From Gilliamella sp. B3022 (GTDB lineage Bacteria > Pseudomonadota > Gammaproteobacteria > Enterobacterales > Orbaceae), in contig NZ_CP071867.1 in the NCBI RefSeq assembly GCF_028751545.1, positions 620,001-684,000 on the forward strand: a stretch of DNA of 64,000 nucleotides, written 5' to 3'. The notes under the pieces were generated by a model. It made no database searches and had not been told where the DNA came from. It saw nothing but the letters and a program-made list of their open reading frames with translations. Position numbers and translations under genes: made by a program. This document shows positions 38,750 to 49,143 of this stretch, one piece after another. How positions within the stretch are numbered: the first letter of the stretch is position 1; every line of letters begins with the position of its first letter.

Positions 38750-40153
38750 ATGAAAGTGAATACAATGATCAGATCCTTAAAAACAACTAGGTATGCTTTA
38801 CTGCTATTACCTTTTTTTCAGTTAAGTTATGCTAACTTGACCATCGAAACAGCTAAAACAATACAAGGAACACAACCAAGATTATCAGAAGACTTAGAAA
38901 ACGAATTACTAAATAATGGCGAATTAAAACAGTTATTTGGATTACGTATTGATCATAAAGATTATTATGGTGAAGAAGGGATAGCTAGCATGCCAGTTCC
39001 AATTAATCATCCATTTAAAAATCGATTTATTCCTGCACAAATTAAACAACCTAATGAAAATGAATATTTTGATAGGGACGGTGATAAATTATCGTACATT
39101 TTACCTGCAGATCCGTCAAAAGATATTAAAATGCAATGGTACTATACAGATTCAAGAAATAACGACATTGCCTTTACACCCAAAGACACTGATACATTTT
39201 GTTCATTGTCAGCAGAAGGAAAATTTGCGCCCTATAAAGTTAAATTATCTACAGATTTAGTTTTATTTTCTGAATCTGGTGATCCTGATCATACTACTTA
39301 TCCTAATGACGTTATTAAAAATCAACCATCGGCAACATTTACTGTTATAGATGATATTGGCATTTGTTTTGCAAAACCATCATTAAGACCTAATCTTCCT
39401 TCAAGCGATAAAGATCAGTGGATTGCCCAAAAAGGGTTCAAAACTCAGTCAAATACAGACCCAACAAAAAACTTTCCAAATACCGGTTTTGTTGGTGCTA
39501 AATTTGAACTAATCCTATCTCAAACAAACCTTTATGCCAATTATGAATGGAATGTAAAACAGGGTAATGATCTTGTCACAGTTACCAAAGATGCTAGAAC
39601 GAATATACCAACAGTAATCTTCAATGGACCTGATGCAAAAGATACAGAAAAAGCTTGGGAGCATGTTATGGGTGGCTCAGGAGATGGATATCCAGTTGTT
39701 ATAGAAGGAAAAAACACTAAAACCGGTAAAATAATCCAATATGCCTTTACCATTACCAAATGGTTTGATACTTGGGAGCAAACTGTTATCAACAACATTT
39801 ATTATGCAAAAATAGATACCGTTGCGAAAGTTGTTGCAGCATGTAAGAAAAAACCGGGTCATTACCGTTTAAGTCAAACTTCCGATGTAACGAATGCTAT
39901 TGAACCAGATACCGCTAAGACTATTTATATTACGCGTGAAATAGGGACTTTATTTAGCGAATGGGGTGATGTGGATCAATTGAATTACCCAGGATCTTTT
40001 GCTCCGAATGTAGCAGGTACTTACAAATTCTTTTATGTAGAACAACCAAGTAATAACAAAGTTTGTGACATACATATTGATACAGGTATATATCATTGTC
40101 GTCCTGTTGACACAGAACTAAAAAATGCTGTCTGTGCATCCTATAGACCTTAA
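38750..40153 (+). CDS. Secreted hypothetical protein, paralogue 1
   Basis: Function not recognised. Sec signal peptide (TTRYALLLLPFFQLSYA), then about 440 residues without membrane helices. Conserved between the two paralogues: MPVPIxxPFK, YFDRDGDKL, DTFCSL, GICFAKP, DPTKNFPxTGFxGAKF, AWEHVMGGSGxGY and a C-terminal TREIGTLFSEWGD..YPGSFAPN..CDIHIDTGxYHCRPVDT. Eight cysteines suggest disulphides. The C-terminal TREIGxLxSEWG block reminds me of the end domains of invasin/intimin-like adhesins; that is a weak memory-based link. ATG 38750 or ATG 38765 may be the start. Probably periplasmic or surface-exposed. Confidence 0.65.
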   Translation: MKVNTMIRSLKTTRYALLLLPFFQLSYANLTIETAKTIQGTQPRLSEDLENELLNNGELKQLFGLRIDHKDYYGEEGIASMPVPINHPFKNRFIPAQIKQPNENEYFDRDGDKLSYILPADPSKDIKMQWYYTDSRNNDIAFTPKDTDTFCSLSAEGKFAPYKVKLSTDLVLFSESGDPDHTTYPNDVIKNQPSATFTVIDDIGICFAKPSLRPNLPSSDKDQWIAQKGFKTQSNTDPTKNFPNTGFVGAKFELILSQTNLYANYEWNVKQGNDLVTVTKDARTNIPTVIFNGPDAKDTEKAWEHVMGGSGDGYPVVIEGKNTKTGKIIQYAFTITKWFDTWEQTVINNIYYAKIDTVAKVVAACKKKPGHYRLSQTSDVTNAIEPDTAKTIYITREIGTLFSEWGDVDQLNYPGSFAPNVAGTYKFFYVEQPSNNKVCDIHIDTGIYHCRPVDTELKNAVCASYRP

Positions 40154-40184
40154 TATCTAAATGCGGTAAATTCTATTTAAATAA

Positions 40185-40211
40185 AATGACCATCGAAAAA
40201 AGATGGTCATT
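40185..40211 (+). terminator. Hairpin after secreted protein 1
   Basis: 10-bp stem AATGACCATC / GATGGTCATT with loop GAAAAAA, 32 bases after the stop. No T-run follows directly. A partial copy of the second half (AAAAGATGGTCATT) recurs at about 40537-40550, as if this segment was duplicated with the gene. Confidence 0.55.
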
Positions 40212-40864
40212 GTCACTCAACTTATTATTCTATTCTTCGATACCTATCGTATTGTTTACTTCATCATCAAATCAATAAATTAATTTCTAATAACAATGCA
40301 TTTTTATTAAAAAAATTCTGTAATTTAATGATTGATAGAATTTTATTCATTTTAATGATCTATTTTTCAGTTTGATCTTTTTTGAATGAATTTAACAATA
40401 CACATTGCGATAAAATTTACAGCATGTTAAATATCCTTGCCAATATGAAGATACTGAAGATAAATTGGTGATGGTGAATTGATATAAAACTTGTAACTCA
40501 GTTATGTTTCTGTAAATAACACCTAGCATCTATGAAAAGATGGTCATTATCAATTAAATTGTCGTTTTTTTCTTTTATCTCTTTCTTTTATTCATTTCTT
40601 ACTAAAAATTATCAAAGTACTGATCAGTGACCATTAACTTCATTATTTATCATTTTAGAAAGCTTTTCATTCGATTGTTAACACAATATATCCGTTAATC
40701 ATATGAATAAATGAATGATTATTTAAATAGTAAATTCTCATATTTAATTTTATTTTCTTTTCGACTAAACTTAATAATTAAGTTATACTATTTGTAAATA
40801 TAGAAAAGTTTATGTAAATAAACCTTCTTTTTTCCAATAAATATTTAATGAAAGAAATAAAATA
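40212..40864. other. Intergenic region between the two secreted paralogues
   Basis: About 650 AT-rich bases, no supported gene. A perfect palindrome AACTTAAT-A-ATTAAGTT (40768-40784) directly abuts TATACT (40784-40789), an arrangement expected of an operator over a -10 element of the downstream gene. Confidence 0.5.
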
Positions 40865-42262
40865 ATGAAATTAATAACTTTTAGCCGTCATATAAAAAGC
40901 ATTACATGTACATTACTTTTGTTGCAATTTTCTACCAGCAGTTATGGATATTTTACATCTCAAACAGCGCAAACAATTCAAGGTAGTCGTCCATCTTTAA
41001 CACAAGAAATGGAACTGAATATTGAGAATTTGGAGTTATTTGGTTTGAGTATTGATGAGCATAATTATTACGGTAATGAATTAGCGAATATGCCTGTTCC
41101 AATTAGCTATCCATTTAAAGATAAGATAAAACCAGCAAAAATTAAACAGCCAGACGATAAACAATTTTTTGATAGGGATGGTGATAAATTAGATTATCTC
41201 GGAGTTGATGGCGATATTAGTATGGTGTGGTACTATACGGATGCTAGCAACAGAGAGATTGAATTTAAACCAAAAAACAATGATACATTTTGTTCATTGG
41301 TCGCTGAAAAAAAATATGCACCTTTTAAAGTGAAGCTTTCTGCCAATTTAGTTTTATTTTCTAAATACGGTGATCCAGATAATAATACTTATCCTAACAG
41401 TGTTATCAAAACTCAGCCATCAGTAACATATACACTCATTGAAGATGTAGGCATCTGTTATGCAAAACCAGAATTAAAACCAACTGCCGTCTTAACTAGT
41501 GATAAAAAACACTGGGATTCAACCAATGGTTTTTTAACTCAATCCATTGTTGACCCAACAAAAAACTTTCCAACTACTGGCTTTTATGGTGCTAAATTTG
41601 ATCTAATCTTATCTAAAAATGGCCTTGTCAATAATTATAATTGGCGTGTAAAACAAGGTAGTGAACTTGTTACTATTGACTATAGTAATGCCAATGTCGT
41701 AACCGTATTGTTCAAAGGACCAGATGCTCAAGATGTAAAAAAAGCTTGGGAACATGTTATGGGTGGATCTGGCAAAGGATATTCAGTTGTTATTGAAGGA
41801 GTAAATAAAAAAACCAATGTAGCAATTCACTATGCCTTTACTATAACCAAATGGTATGATGCTTGGCAACAAAATATTACCAATAACAATTATATTTCAT
41901 TGACAGCTCCCGTTGCGAAAGTTATTGAACAGTGCAGTAAAAAACCTGGTCATTATCAGTTAACTTATGCTGAAGAAATAAGTAATGCTGTTGTGGGAGC
42001 GAAAAATGACGTGAAATTTACACGAGAAATCGGTAGATTAATCAGTGAATGGGGTGATGCAAGTCAAAAAACTTATCCTGGTTCTTTTGCGCCTCATGCA
42101 GGCGGAGCTTACAAATACTTTTATGTATGGGAACGAACAGAACAAGGGGGGAAAAAAGTGTGTGACATACATATAGATACAGGTGTATATCATTGTCGTC
42201 CCGTCGACACAGAAGCAAAAAATGGTGTATGTGTTTCAGTACCTGCACAAACACAAGAGTAA
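40865..42262 (+). CDS. Secreted hypothetical protein, paralogue 2
   Basis: 465 residues, clearly homologous over its whole length to the gene at 38750 (shared blocks listed there, same cysteine pattern). Signal peptide ITCTLLLLQFSTSSYG. The C terminus has FTREIGRLISEWGD..YPGSFAPHAGGAYKYFYVWERTEQGG, ending in VCVSVPAQTQE. The two genes are separated by 711 bases with their own regulatory sequences, so they are probably expressed independently. Function unknown. Confidence 0.65.
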   Translation: MKLITFSRHIKSITCTLLLLQFSTSSYGYFTSQTAQTIQGSRPSLTQEMELNIENLELFGLSIDEHNYYGNELANMPVPISYPFKDKIKPAKIKQPDDKQFFDRDGDKLDYLGVDGDISMVWYYTDASNREIEFKPKNNDTFCSLVAEKKYAPFKVKLSANLVLFSKYGDPDNNTYPNSVIKTQPSVTYTLIEDVGICYAKPELKPTAVLTSDKKHWDSTNGFLTQSIVDPTKNFPTTGFYGAKFDLILSKNGLVNNYNWRVKQGSELVTIDYSNANVVTVLFKGPDAQDVKKAWEHVMGGSGKGYSVVIEGVNKKTNVAIHYAFTITKWYDAWQQNITNNNYISLTAPVAKVIEQCSKKPGHYQLTYAEEISNAVVGAKNDVKFTREIGRLISEWGDASQKTYPGSFAPHAGGAYKYFYVWERTEQGGKKVCDIHIDTGVYHCRPVDTEAKNGVCVSVPAQTQE

Positions 42263-42269
42263 TTTTTTT

Positions 42270-42300
42270 AAGCTCTATTTATTAATAGAGCTTTTTTTTA
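42270..42300 (+). terminator. Rho-independent terminator after secreted paralogue 2
   Basis: AAGCTCTAT / ATAGAGCTT stem, 6-base loop, followed by TTTTTTTA. It is the clearest intrinsic terminator of the window, 8 bases after the stop codon. Confidence 0.9.
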
Positions 42301-42476
42301 ACTTTTAAATAATAACTTTAAACAATCATTCATAGATAAAGTCTTATATCCTCATATTTTTGTTATTTTAGTTATCATCTCGTTATCCTTATTGTATCAT
42401 CTGAAAAGATTCATCATTTAAAATGGCTTTATCAATTTTAGCTGTTAAAATCAATAATATAAACTAAGTAACAAAC

Positions 42477-42523
42477 ATACTACATATAGTAATTAATTCA
42501 TTAATAGGTACTATATATTGTAT
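42477..42523 (+). promoter_or_regulatory. Tandem NrdR-box-like sites upstream of nrdA
   Basis: Two 16-base elements, ATACTACATATAGTAA (42477-42492) and GTACTATATATTGTAT (42508-42523; its complement ATACAATATATAGTAC is close to the NrdR consensus ACACWATATATWGTGT). The repeat distance is 31 bases, three helical turns, as usual for paired NrdR boxes. They lie 61 bases before nrdA. The nrdR gene is not in the window. Confidence 0.75.
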
Positions 42524-42583
42524 ATTTTGACAAATATCAATTATTATAGCCTTCCACAAGACACATACGAAACCGGATGAAAA

Positions 42584-44869
42584 ATGAACAAATCAATGCT
42601 TGTCACTAAACGAAATGGCAAAAAAGAACCGATTAATCTTGATAAGATCCATAAAGTAATTACTTGGGCAGCAGAAGGATTAGAGAATGTTTCCGTTTCG
42701 CAAGTTGAGTTACGCTCACATATCCAATTTTATGATGGCATTCATACTTCTGATATTCATGAAACAATTATTCGAGCTGCAGCTGATCTGATTTCACAAG
42801 AAACACCAGATTATCAATATTTGGCTGCACGTTTATCAATTTTTCATTTACGTAAAAAAGCTTTTAATCAATTTACTCCTCCCCCTCTTTTTGAACATGT
42901 TAAAAAATTAGTCGATTGTAAACGCTATGATAAACATTTACTTGAAGATTATACTCAAGAAGAATTTACACAAATGGATAAGATGATTGATCACTGGCGT
43001 GATATGTCTTTTTCCTATGCAGCAGTAAAACAGTTAGAGGGTAAATATTTAGTACAAAACCGTGTTACAGGTGAAATTTATGAAAGCGCACAATTTTTGT
43101 ATATTTTAGTTGCCGCTTGCCTTTTTGCTCATTACCCAAAAGAAACCCGACTTGATTTTATCAAACGTTTTTATGATGCAGTGTCAACATTTAAAATTTC
43201 ACTACCAACACCCATTATGGCAGGCGTTAGAACCCCTACTCGTCAATTTAGCTCATGTGTTCTTATTGAATGCGATGATAGTTTAGATTCAATCAATGCC
43301 ACAGCTAGTGCAATTGTCAAATATGTCTCACAACGTGCAGGAATTGGTATCAATGCGGGACGTATTCGCGCTTTAGGTAGTTCAATTCGTGGGGGAGAAG
43401 CGTTTCATACCGGATGCATTCCATTTTACAAATACTTTCAAACTGCAGTTAAATCATGTTCGCAAGGCGGTGTACGAGGTGGTGCAGCTACCGTATTTTA
43501 TCCAATATGGCATTTAGAAGTTGAAAGTTTACTTGTTTTACGAAATAACCGTGGTGTTGAAGAAAATCGAGTTCGTCATTTAGATTATGGTGTTCAAATT
43601 AATAAGTTGATGTATCAGCGACTGATTAAAAACGAAAATATAACACTGTTTAGCCCTTCTGATGTCCCTGGACTTTATGATGCATTTTTTGCGGATCAAA
43701 ATACCTTTGAAACACTCTATCATCAATATGAACAAGATGTAACTATCCGCAAACGTGTGGTAAAAGCAATTGAACTCTTTTCATTGCTAATGCAAGAACG
43801 TGCATCTACTGGTCGAATCTATGTGCAAAATGTTGATCATTGTAATACTCATAGTCCATTCAATGCACAATTAGCACCAGTGCACCAATCGAATTTATGT
43901 ATGGAAATTGCGCTACCAACTAAGCCCCTTAATAATGTTAATGATGAAAAAGGAGAAATTGCGCTTTGTACCTTGTCCGCTTTCAATCTAGGTAAAATTG
44001 ATTCTCTTGATGATTTTGACGAATTAGCTGATCTTACCGTACGAGCACTTGATTCACTGCTCGACTATCAAGATTATCCCGTACCCGCTGCCCGTAACTC
44101 ATCTATCAATCGACGAACGTTAGGTATTGGCGTAATTAACTATGCCTATTATTTAGCTAAACATGGAGTCAAATATTCCGACGGCAGTGCCAATCATTTA
44201 ACCCACCGCACGTTTGAAGCAATGCAATATTATTTGTTAAAAGCGTCTAATAATTTAGCAAAAGAAAAAGGTGCTTGCTCACTTTTTAATGAAACAACCT
44301 ACTCGCAAGGTATTTTACCGATTGATACTTATAAAAGAGATTTAGACACTATTTGCAAAGAACCATTACATTATGATTGGGAATCATTACGTGAATCAAT
44401 AAAAACTTATGGTTTACGTAACTCGACCTTATCAGCATTAATGCCGTCAGAAACATCATCACAAATTTCGAATGCGACTAATGGTATTGAACCTCCTCGT
44501 GGTTATATCAGTGTTAAAGCATCTAAAGATGGTATTTTAAGACAAGTCGTGCCGGATTATGAGAATCTAAAAAATGCATATGAACTGCTATGGCAAATAC
44601 CAAATAACACAGGTTATTTGCATTTAGTTGGTATTATGCAGAAATTTATAGATCAATCCATTTCTGCTAATACCAATTATGATCCAACTAAATTCCAAAA
44701 TGATAAAGTACCCATGAAACAATTATTAGCTGATTTACTGACAGCTTATAAATTTGGTGTAAAAACACTCTATTATCATAATACACGTGATGGCGCTGAA
44801 GACATTCAAGGTGATATCCCATTAACTGAAAGTGATGATGGCTGTGAAGGTGGAGCTTGTAAAATTTAG
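42584..44869 (+). CDS. nrdA: Class Ia ribonucleotide reductase, alpha subunit
   Basis: Catalytic large subunit reducing NDPs to dNDPs. N-terminal ATP-cone (LVTKRNGKKEPINLDKIHKVITWAAEG), active-site cysteines in FSSCVLIECDDSLDS and NLCMEIALPTKP, the thiyl-radical finger loop, SSQISNATNGIEPPRGYISVKAS, and the C-terminal redox pair CEGGACKI that accepts electrons from thioredoxin/glutaredoxin. 761 aa exactly as E. coli NrdA. Controlled by NrdR-like boxes; cotranscribed with nrdB. Confidence 0.98.
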   Translation: MNKSMLVTKRNGKKEPINLDKIHKVITWAAEGLENVSVSQVELRSHIQFYDGIHTSDIHETIIRAAADLISQETPDYQYLAARLSIFHLRKKAFNQFTPPPLFEHVKKLVDCKRYDKHLLEDYTQEEFTQMDKMIDHWRDMSFSYAAVKQLEGKYLVQNRVTGEIYESAQFLYILVAACLFAHYPKETRLDFIKRFYDAVSTFKISLPTPIMAGVRTPTRQFSSCVLIECDDSLDSINATASAIVKYVSQRAGIGINAGRIRALGSSIRGGEAFHTGCIPFYKYFQTAVKSCSQGGVRGGAATVFYPIWHLEVESLLVLRNNRGVEENRVRHLDYGVQINKLMYQRLIKNENITLFSPSDVPGLYDAFFADQNTFETLYHQYEQDVTIRKRVVKAIELFSLLMQERASTGRIYVQNVDHCNTHSPFNAQLAPVHQSNLCMEIALPTKPLNNVNDEKGEIALCTLSAFNLGKIDSLDDFDELADLTVRALDSLLDYQDYPVPAARNSSINRRTLGIGVINYAYYLAKHGVKYSDGSANHLTHRTFEAMQYYLLKASNNLAKEKGACSLFNETTYSQGILPIDTYKRDLDTICKEPLHYDWESLRESIKTYGLRNSTLSALMPSETSSQISNATNGIEPPRGYISVKASKDGILRQVVPDYENLKNAYELLWQIPNNTGYLHLVGIMQKFIDQSISANTNYDPTKFQNDKVPMKQLLADLLTAYKFGVKTLYYHNTRDGAEDIQGDIPLTESDDGCEGGACKI

Positions 44870-44911
44870 TTAACTTTTATTATTGAAAGATTGATACTTG
44901 ATATCGTATTT

Positions 44912-44948
44912 AGGGGGGAAGCTAATAACCCCTAATGATTTCCCCCCT
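44912..44948 (+). terminator. Intercistronic hairpin between nrdA and nrdB
   Basis: AGGGGGGAA pairs with TTCCCCCCT, followed by CTCTTTTCT. The G-run can alternatively pair with an internal CCCCT (44929-44933). Looks like an attenuator or stability element lowering nrdB message relative to nrdA. Confidence 0.65.
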
Positions 44949-45005
44949 CTTTTCTAATGACGAAAGGTGGCGGTAAAAGCAACCAACTCAATGAGGAATA
45001 ATTTT

Positions 45006-46142
45006 ATGAGTATGAATTACAGTACCTTTTCGCATGTACATAATGATCAACTTAAAGAACCCATGTTTCTTGGTCAACCCGTAAATGTTGCACGATATGA
45101 TCAACAAAAATATGAAATGTTCGAGAAATTAATCGAGAAGCAACTTTCTTTCTTCTGGCGACCGGAAGAAGTGGATATCTCTCAAGACCGTATTGATTAT
45201 GCCGCTTTACCAGAACATGAAAAACACATATTCATTAGTAATTTAAAATATCAAACCTTGCTTGATTCAATTCAAGGACGTAGTCCAAATGTAGCACTGC
45301 TTCCACTCATTTCGATTCCTGAGCTCGAAACATGGGTTGAAACTTGGTCATTTTCTGAAACTATTCACTCCCGTTCATACACACATATCATTCGAAACAT
45401 TGTTAATGATCCTTCTGTTGTTTTTGACGATATTGTTACAAATGAAGAAATTCAAAAACGTGCTGGTGATATTGCGGGCTATTATGATGATCTTATCAGT
45501 TATGCAAGTTACTATAATTTATTAGGTGAAGGCAAACATACTGTTAACAACAGTACCATAACTATTGATTTGCGTGAACTTAAAAAAAAGCTTTATCTAT
45601 GCTTAATGAGTGTTAATGCGCTTGAAGCCATTCGTTTTTATGTCAGTTTTGCTTGTTCTTTTGCCTTCGCTGAACGTGAATTAATGGAAGGTAATGCTAA
45701 AATTATTAAGCTTATTGCTCGTGATGAAGCTCTGCATTTAACAGGAACTCAATTTATGATCAACACCCTACGCAGTGGTGAAGATGATCCTGAAATGGCT
45801 GAAATCGCCAAAGAGTGTGAGCAAGATTGCTACGATTTGTTTTTGCAAGCTGCCAATCAAGAAAAAGAATGGGCTGGATACTTATTCGAAAGTGGCTCAA
45901 TGATTGGTCTAAATAAAGATATTTTATGCCAATATGTCGAATATATTACCAACATCCGTATGCAAGCAGTTGGACTAAAATTACCCTTCCAAGTCAAATC
46001 TAACCCAATCCCATGGATAAACAACTGGCTCGTTTCAGACAATGTCCAAGTTGCTCCACAAGAAGCCGAAATGAGTTCTTATTTAGTTGGGCAAATTGAC
46101 TCTGAAATGAATGAAGACGATTTAAGTGATTTTGAATTATAG
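45006..46142 (+). CDS. nrdB: Class Ia ribonucleotide reductase, beta subunit
   Basis: Di-iron tyrosyl-radical subunit. Start set at ATG 45006 ([23 protein letters not shown]) after GAGGAAT; a longer frame from 44967 lacks a ribosome site. Iron ligands and radical Tyr region in [19 protein letters not shown] and [30 protein letters not shown] (outline); C-terminal tail [22 protein letters not shown] docks on NrdA. 378 aa. No yfaE ferredoxin gene follows. Confidence 0.97.
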   Translation: MSMNYSTFSHVHNDQLKEPMFLGQPVNVARYDQQKYEMFEKLIEKQLSFFWRPEEVDISQDRIDYAALPEHEKHIFISNLKYQTLLDSIQGRSPNVALLPLISIPELETWVETWSFSETIHSRSYTHIIRNIVNDPSVVFDDIVTNEEIQKRAGDIAGYYDDLISYASYYNLLGEGKHTVNNSTITIDLRELKKKLYLCLMSVNALEAIRFYVSFACSFAFAERELMEGNAKIIKLIARDEALHLTGTQFMINTLRSGEDDPEMAEIAKECEQDCYDLFLQAANQEKEWAGYLFESGSMIGLNKDILCQYVEYITNIRMQAVGLKLPFQVKSNPIPWINNWLVSDNVQVAPQEAEMSSYLVGQIDSEMNEDDLSDFEL

Positions 46143-46220
46143 TTTTTTACTTAAACGTATAGTTAACCTGAAACTTTTTTACAAAAAGAATCGTTTCTTT
46201 CATTAAAAATGCTGTATAAA

Positions 46221-46264
46221 AATACTAATAATCTTTTTTGTCATTCAAAACGATTATTAGTATT
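46221..46264. terminator. Long hairpin downstream of nrdB
   Basis: 13-bp perfect stem AATACTAATAATC / GATTATTAGTATT with an 18-base T-rich loop, followed by TCTTAT. It lies 78 bases after nrdB in the 313-base gap before glnD and is the probable end of the nrd transcript. The rest of that gap shows nothing recognisable beyond AT-rich promoter-like sequence. Confidence 0.65.
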
Positions 46265-46455
46265 TCTTATTTAAATTGACGCGCTTATCGCATACTAATA
46301 ATCAATTATCCATTAACAAGCTAATTTGCACATAATTTTTTTATCGATTAAATAATAAAATTATTATTAAAACTTATAAACAATTCAAATAACTGTAACT
46401 TGACAGTCATCTAAAATCAGGTGACGATATGACAATTGACTCATCCTAATTTAAT

Positions 46456-49119
46456 ATGATGACTATGACTCAAACGCATATGTTATACCCTATTTCTCCG
46501 CTTAATTTTAGCGATGAACAGATAAATATTAACTATCTCAAACAACAGCTCAATGACTTTCAACAATGGTCTGTTATACAATTTGAACAAAATGTCGATA
46601 TTGATATTTTAGTGCATTTACGCAGTCATTTTATCGATCAACTGTTGCAACGTTTATGGTGCTATTTTCAAATTCCTGAACAAGTTTCTTCTCTTTTTAA
46701 ACAAAATCGTATAGCTTTAATTGCCGTTGGCGGATATGGTCGGATTGAACTTCATCCATTATCAGATATCGATATATTGATCTTAAGTGATCATCCATTT
46801 GCTAAAGATATTGAAAAAAAAGTCAGTGATCTGGTTCGTTTGCTTTGGGATCTTCATTTAGATATAGGCCATAGTGTTAGAACGTTAAAGACTTGTCTAC
46901 AAGAAGCAAAAAATGACATCACCATCATGACGAACTTGATCGAATCAAGGATAATAGCTGGCAGTCAATCATTATTAGATGAACTTCGTGAACACATTTT
47001 TAGTGATAAGATCTGGCCTTCTGCTGCTTTTTTCCGAGCGAAAGTGCAAGAACAACAAGACAGACATAAACAATATCATAGTACCAGTTATAATCTCGAA
47101 CCCGATTTAAAAAATAGCCCAGGTGGGCTTCGCGATATGCAAATCATACAGTGGATTGCAATTCGCCACTTTGGAGAAGAATATTTACAAAAAATAGCTC
47201 ACTTTGATTATTTAACCCCCGAAGATATTGAAGACTTTAAGACATGTCGAAATTTCTTATGGCGTATGCGCTTTGCTCTACACAGTGTCATAACGCGCTA
47301 TGATAATCGCTTACTGTTTGATCGTCAGTTAAGCATAGCGAATATGCTCGGTTACCATGGTGAAGGCAATACACCAGTCGAAAAAATGATGCGCGATTAT
47401 TATCGTGTTGCCCATAATATCACTGAGCTTAATCAAATGTTACTACAACTGTTTGATGAATCTATACTGGAACTTAATCCACAAAATAAAAGCTATGATA
47501 TAGATGAACATTTCAAAATTAGGGAAAAACTCATTGATGTAAAAGATGACAATTTGTTCAAAAAAGATCCAGTCATGATTATGCAACTTTTTTATACTAT
47601 ATTGCTGAATCCACAAATTATAGGGCTTTATTCAAATACGATAAGACAACTACGTTCAGCACGAAGACAATTAACGACACTGCTGAGTGAAGATGCCAAA
47701 GCAAGATCACTGTTTATGAAAATAATTAAACACCCAGATGCAATAAAAAAAGCAATCTTACCAATGCATCAATATGGTATCCTCACTGTTTATATACCCG
47801 GTTGGAAACATATTGCAGGGATGATGCAATTTGATCTGTTCCATGCTTACACCGTAGATGAACATACTATTCGCCTACTGCTTGAGCTTGATAGTTATAA
47901 ATCCGAATCCGGCAAACAAAGACACCCTAATAGTTCTAAAGTTTTTGCTAAACTATCTAAACCTGAGCTACTTGTGATTACTGGTTTATTTCATGATATT
48001 GGTAAGGGTCATCATGGTGATCATTCCGAAATCGGTGCCAAATTAGTAGAAAATTTTTGTCAATTACACGAATTAGAGCCTAGAGATACAGATTTAATCA
48101 TTTGGTTAGTACGTTATCACTTACTTATGTCAGTAACCGCCCAAAGCCGAGATTTACAAGATCCAGCGGTTATCAGCGAATTTATTCAAATTGTAAAAAG
48201 TGAGCGACGTTTACAATATTTACTGTGTCTGACTGTTGCAGATGTCTGTGCAACAAATGAGACCCTTTGGAACAGTTGGAAGCAAAGCTTAATGCGTCAA
48301 CTGTATGAAACAGCAAAACGATCATTTGATTCCGGTATTCATCAAATACCTGAGCAACGAAGTATTGCTCGTCAACATAAGCAAGAAGCATTAGCTATCT
48401 TACTTAAACAAAATTACGATGAACAAAAAATAAAAAATCTTTGGTTAGATTATCGTATTGACTACTTTTTACGCTATACCACAGAACAAATTGTCTGGCA
48501 TGTACAAAATTTATTATCACATGATTTGAACCAAATTCTAGTATCGATCAATCCAAATCCTTATCACGGTGGTACTGAAATAATTATTTATTCACCTGAT
48601 AGACCTTATCTGTTTGCTACTGTATGCAATACACTTAACAATCATAACTTAAGCATTCATGATGCACTCATTATTACAAATAAAAAAGGATTTGCACTTG
48701 ATACTTTTATTGTATTAGAGCCAAATGGACAAACATTACAAAACGATAGGTATCAAAGCATTATACAAGCGCTAACTAAAGCCCTTAAACAGCCTGTTTA
48801 CAAAGGTGTGACTATTAAACCACCTAAACAAAGGTTACGATCGTTTTCGGTACGAACACAGGTCAATTTTTTATCTGCTTTCAATGAAAGGCAAACATAC
48901 ATGGAACTCATAGCTTTAGATAGACCCGGATTGCTTGCATGTGTCGGTGAAGTATTTGCTAACTTAGATGTATCATTGAGTAGTGCTAAAATTGCAACTA
49001 TTGGTGAACACATTGAAGATTTATTTATCTTAACCGATAAAAATAACAATGCGCTAGATGATAATACCTGTTATCAATTACGAGAATCGATTATTAAAGC
49101 TGTTGAATTATTGAATTAA
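46456..49119 (+). CDS. glnD: [Protein-PII] uridylyltransferase / uridylyl-removing enzyme
   Basis: Nitrogen-status sensor modifying PII. Nucleotidyltransferase domain with GGYGRIELHPLSDIDILIL; PII-uridylyl linker helices; HD hydrolase with HDIGKGHHGDHS and WLVRYHLLMS; two C-terminal ACT domains (IIIYSPDRPYLFATV..; LIALDRPGLLACVGEVFANLDV). 887 aa (E. coli 890). Start may be ATG 46456 or the ATG two codons later. AT-rich gut symbionts often lose glnD; here it is complete. Confidence 0.96.
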   Translation: MMTMTQTHMLYPISPLNFSDEQININYLKQQLNDFQQWSVIQFEQNVDIDILVHLRSHFIDQLLQRLWCYFQIPEQVSSLFKQNRIALIAVGGYGRIELHPLSDIDILILSDHPFAKDIEKKVSDLVRLLWDLHLDIGHSVRTLKTCLQEAKNDITIMTNLIESRIIAGSQSLLDELREHIFSDKIWPSAAFFRAKVQEQQDRHKQYHSTSYNLEPDLKNSPGGLRDMQIIQWIAIRHFGEEYLQKIAHFDYLTPEDIEDFKTCRNFLWRMRFALHSVITRYDNRLLFDRQLSIANMLGYHGEGNTPVEKMMRDYYRVAHNITELNQMLLQLFDESILELNPQNKSYDIDEHFKIREKLIDVKDDNLFKKDPVMIMQLFYTILLNPQIIGLYSNTIRQLRSARRQLTTLLSEDAKARSLFMKIIKHPDAIKKAILPMHQYGILTVYIPGWKHIAGMMQFDLFHAYTVDEHTIRLLLELDSYKSESGKQRHPNSSKVFAKLSKPELLVITGLFHDIGKGHHGDHSEIGAKLVENFCQLHELEPRDTDLIIWLVRYHLLMSVTAQSRDLQDPAVISEFIQIVKSERRLQYLLCLTVADVCATNETLWNSWKQSLMRQLYETAKRSFDSGIHQIPEQRSIARQHKQEALAILLKQNYDEQKIKNLWLDYRIDYFLRYTTEQIVWHVQNLLSHDLNQILVSINPNPYHGGTEIIIYSPDRPYLFATVCNTLNNHNLSIHDALIITNKKGFALDTFIVLEPNGQTLQNDRYQSIIQALTKALKQPVYKGVTIKPPKQRLRSFSVRTQVNFLSAFNERQTYMELIALDRPGLLACVGEVFANLDVSLSSAKIATIGEHIEDLFILTDKNNNALDDNTCYQLRESIIKAVELLN

Positions 49120-49143
49120 TTATTCAAATGCAGGATGTAATTT

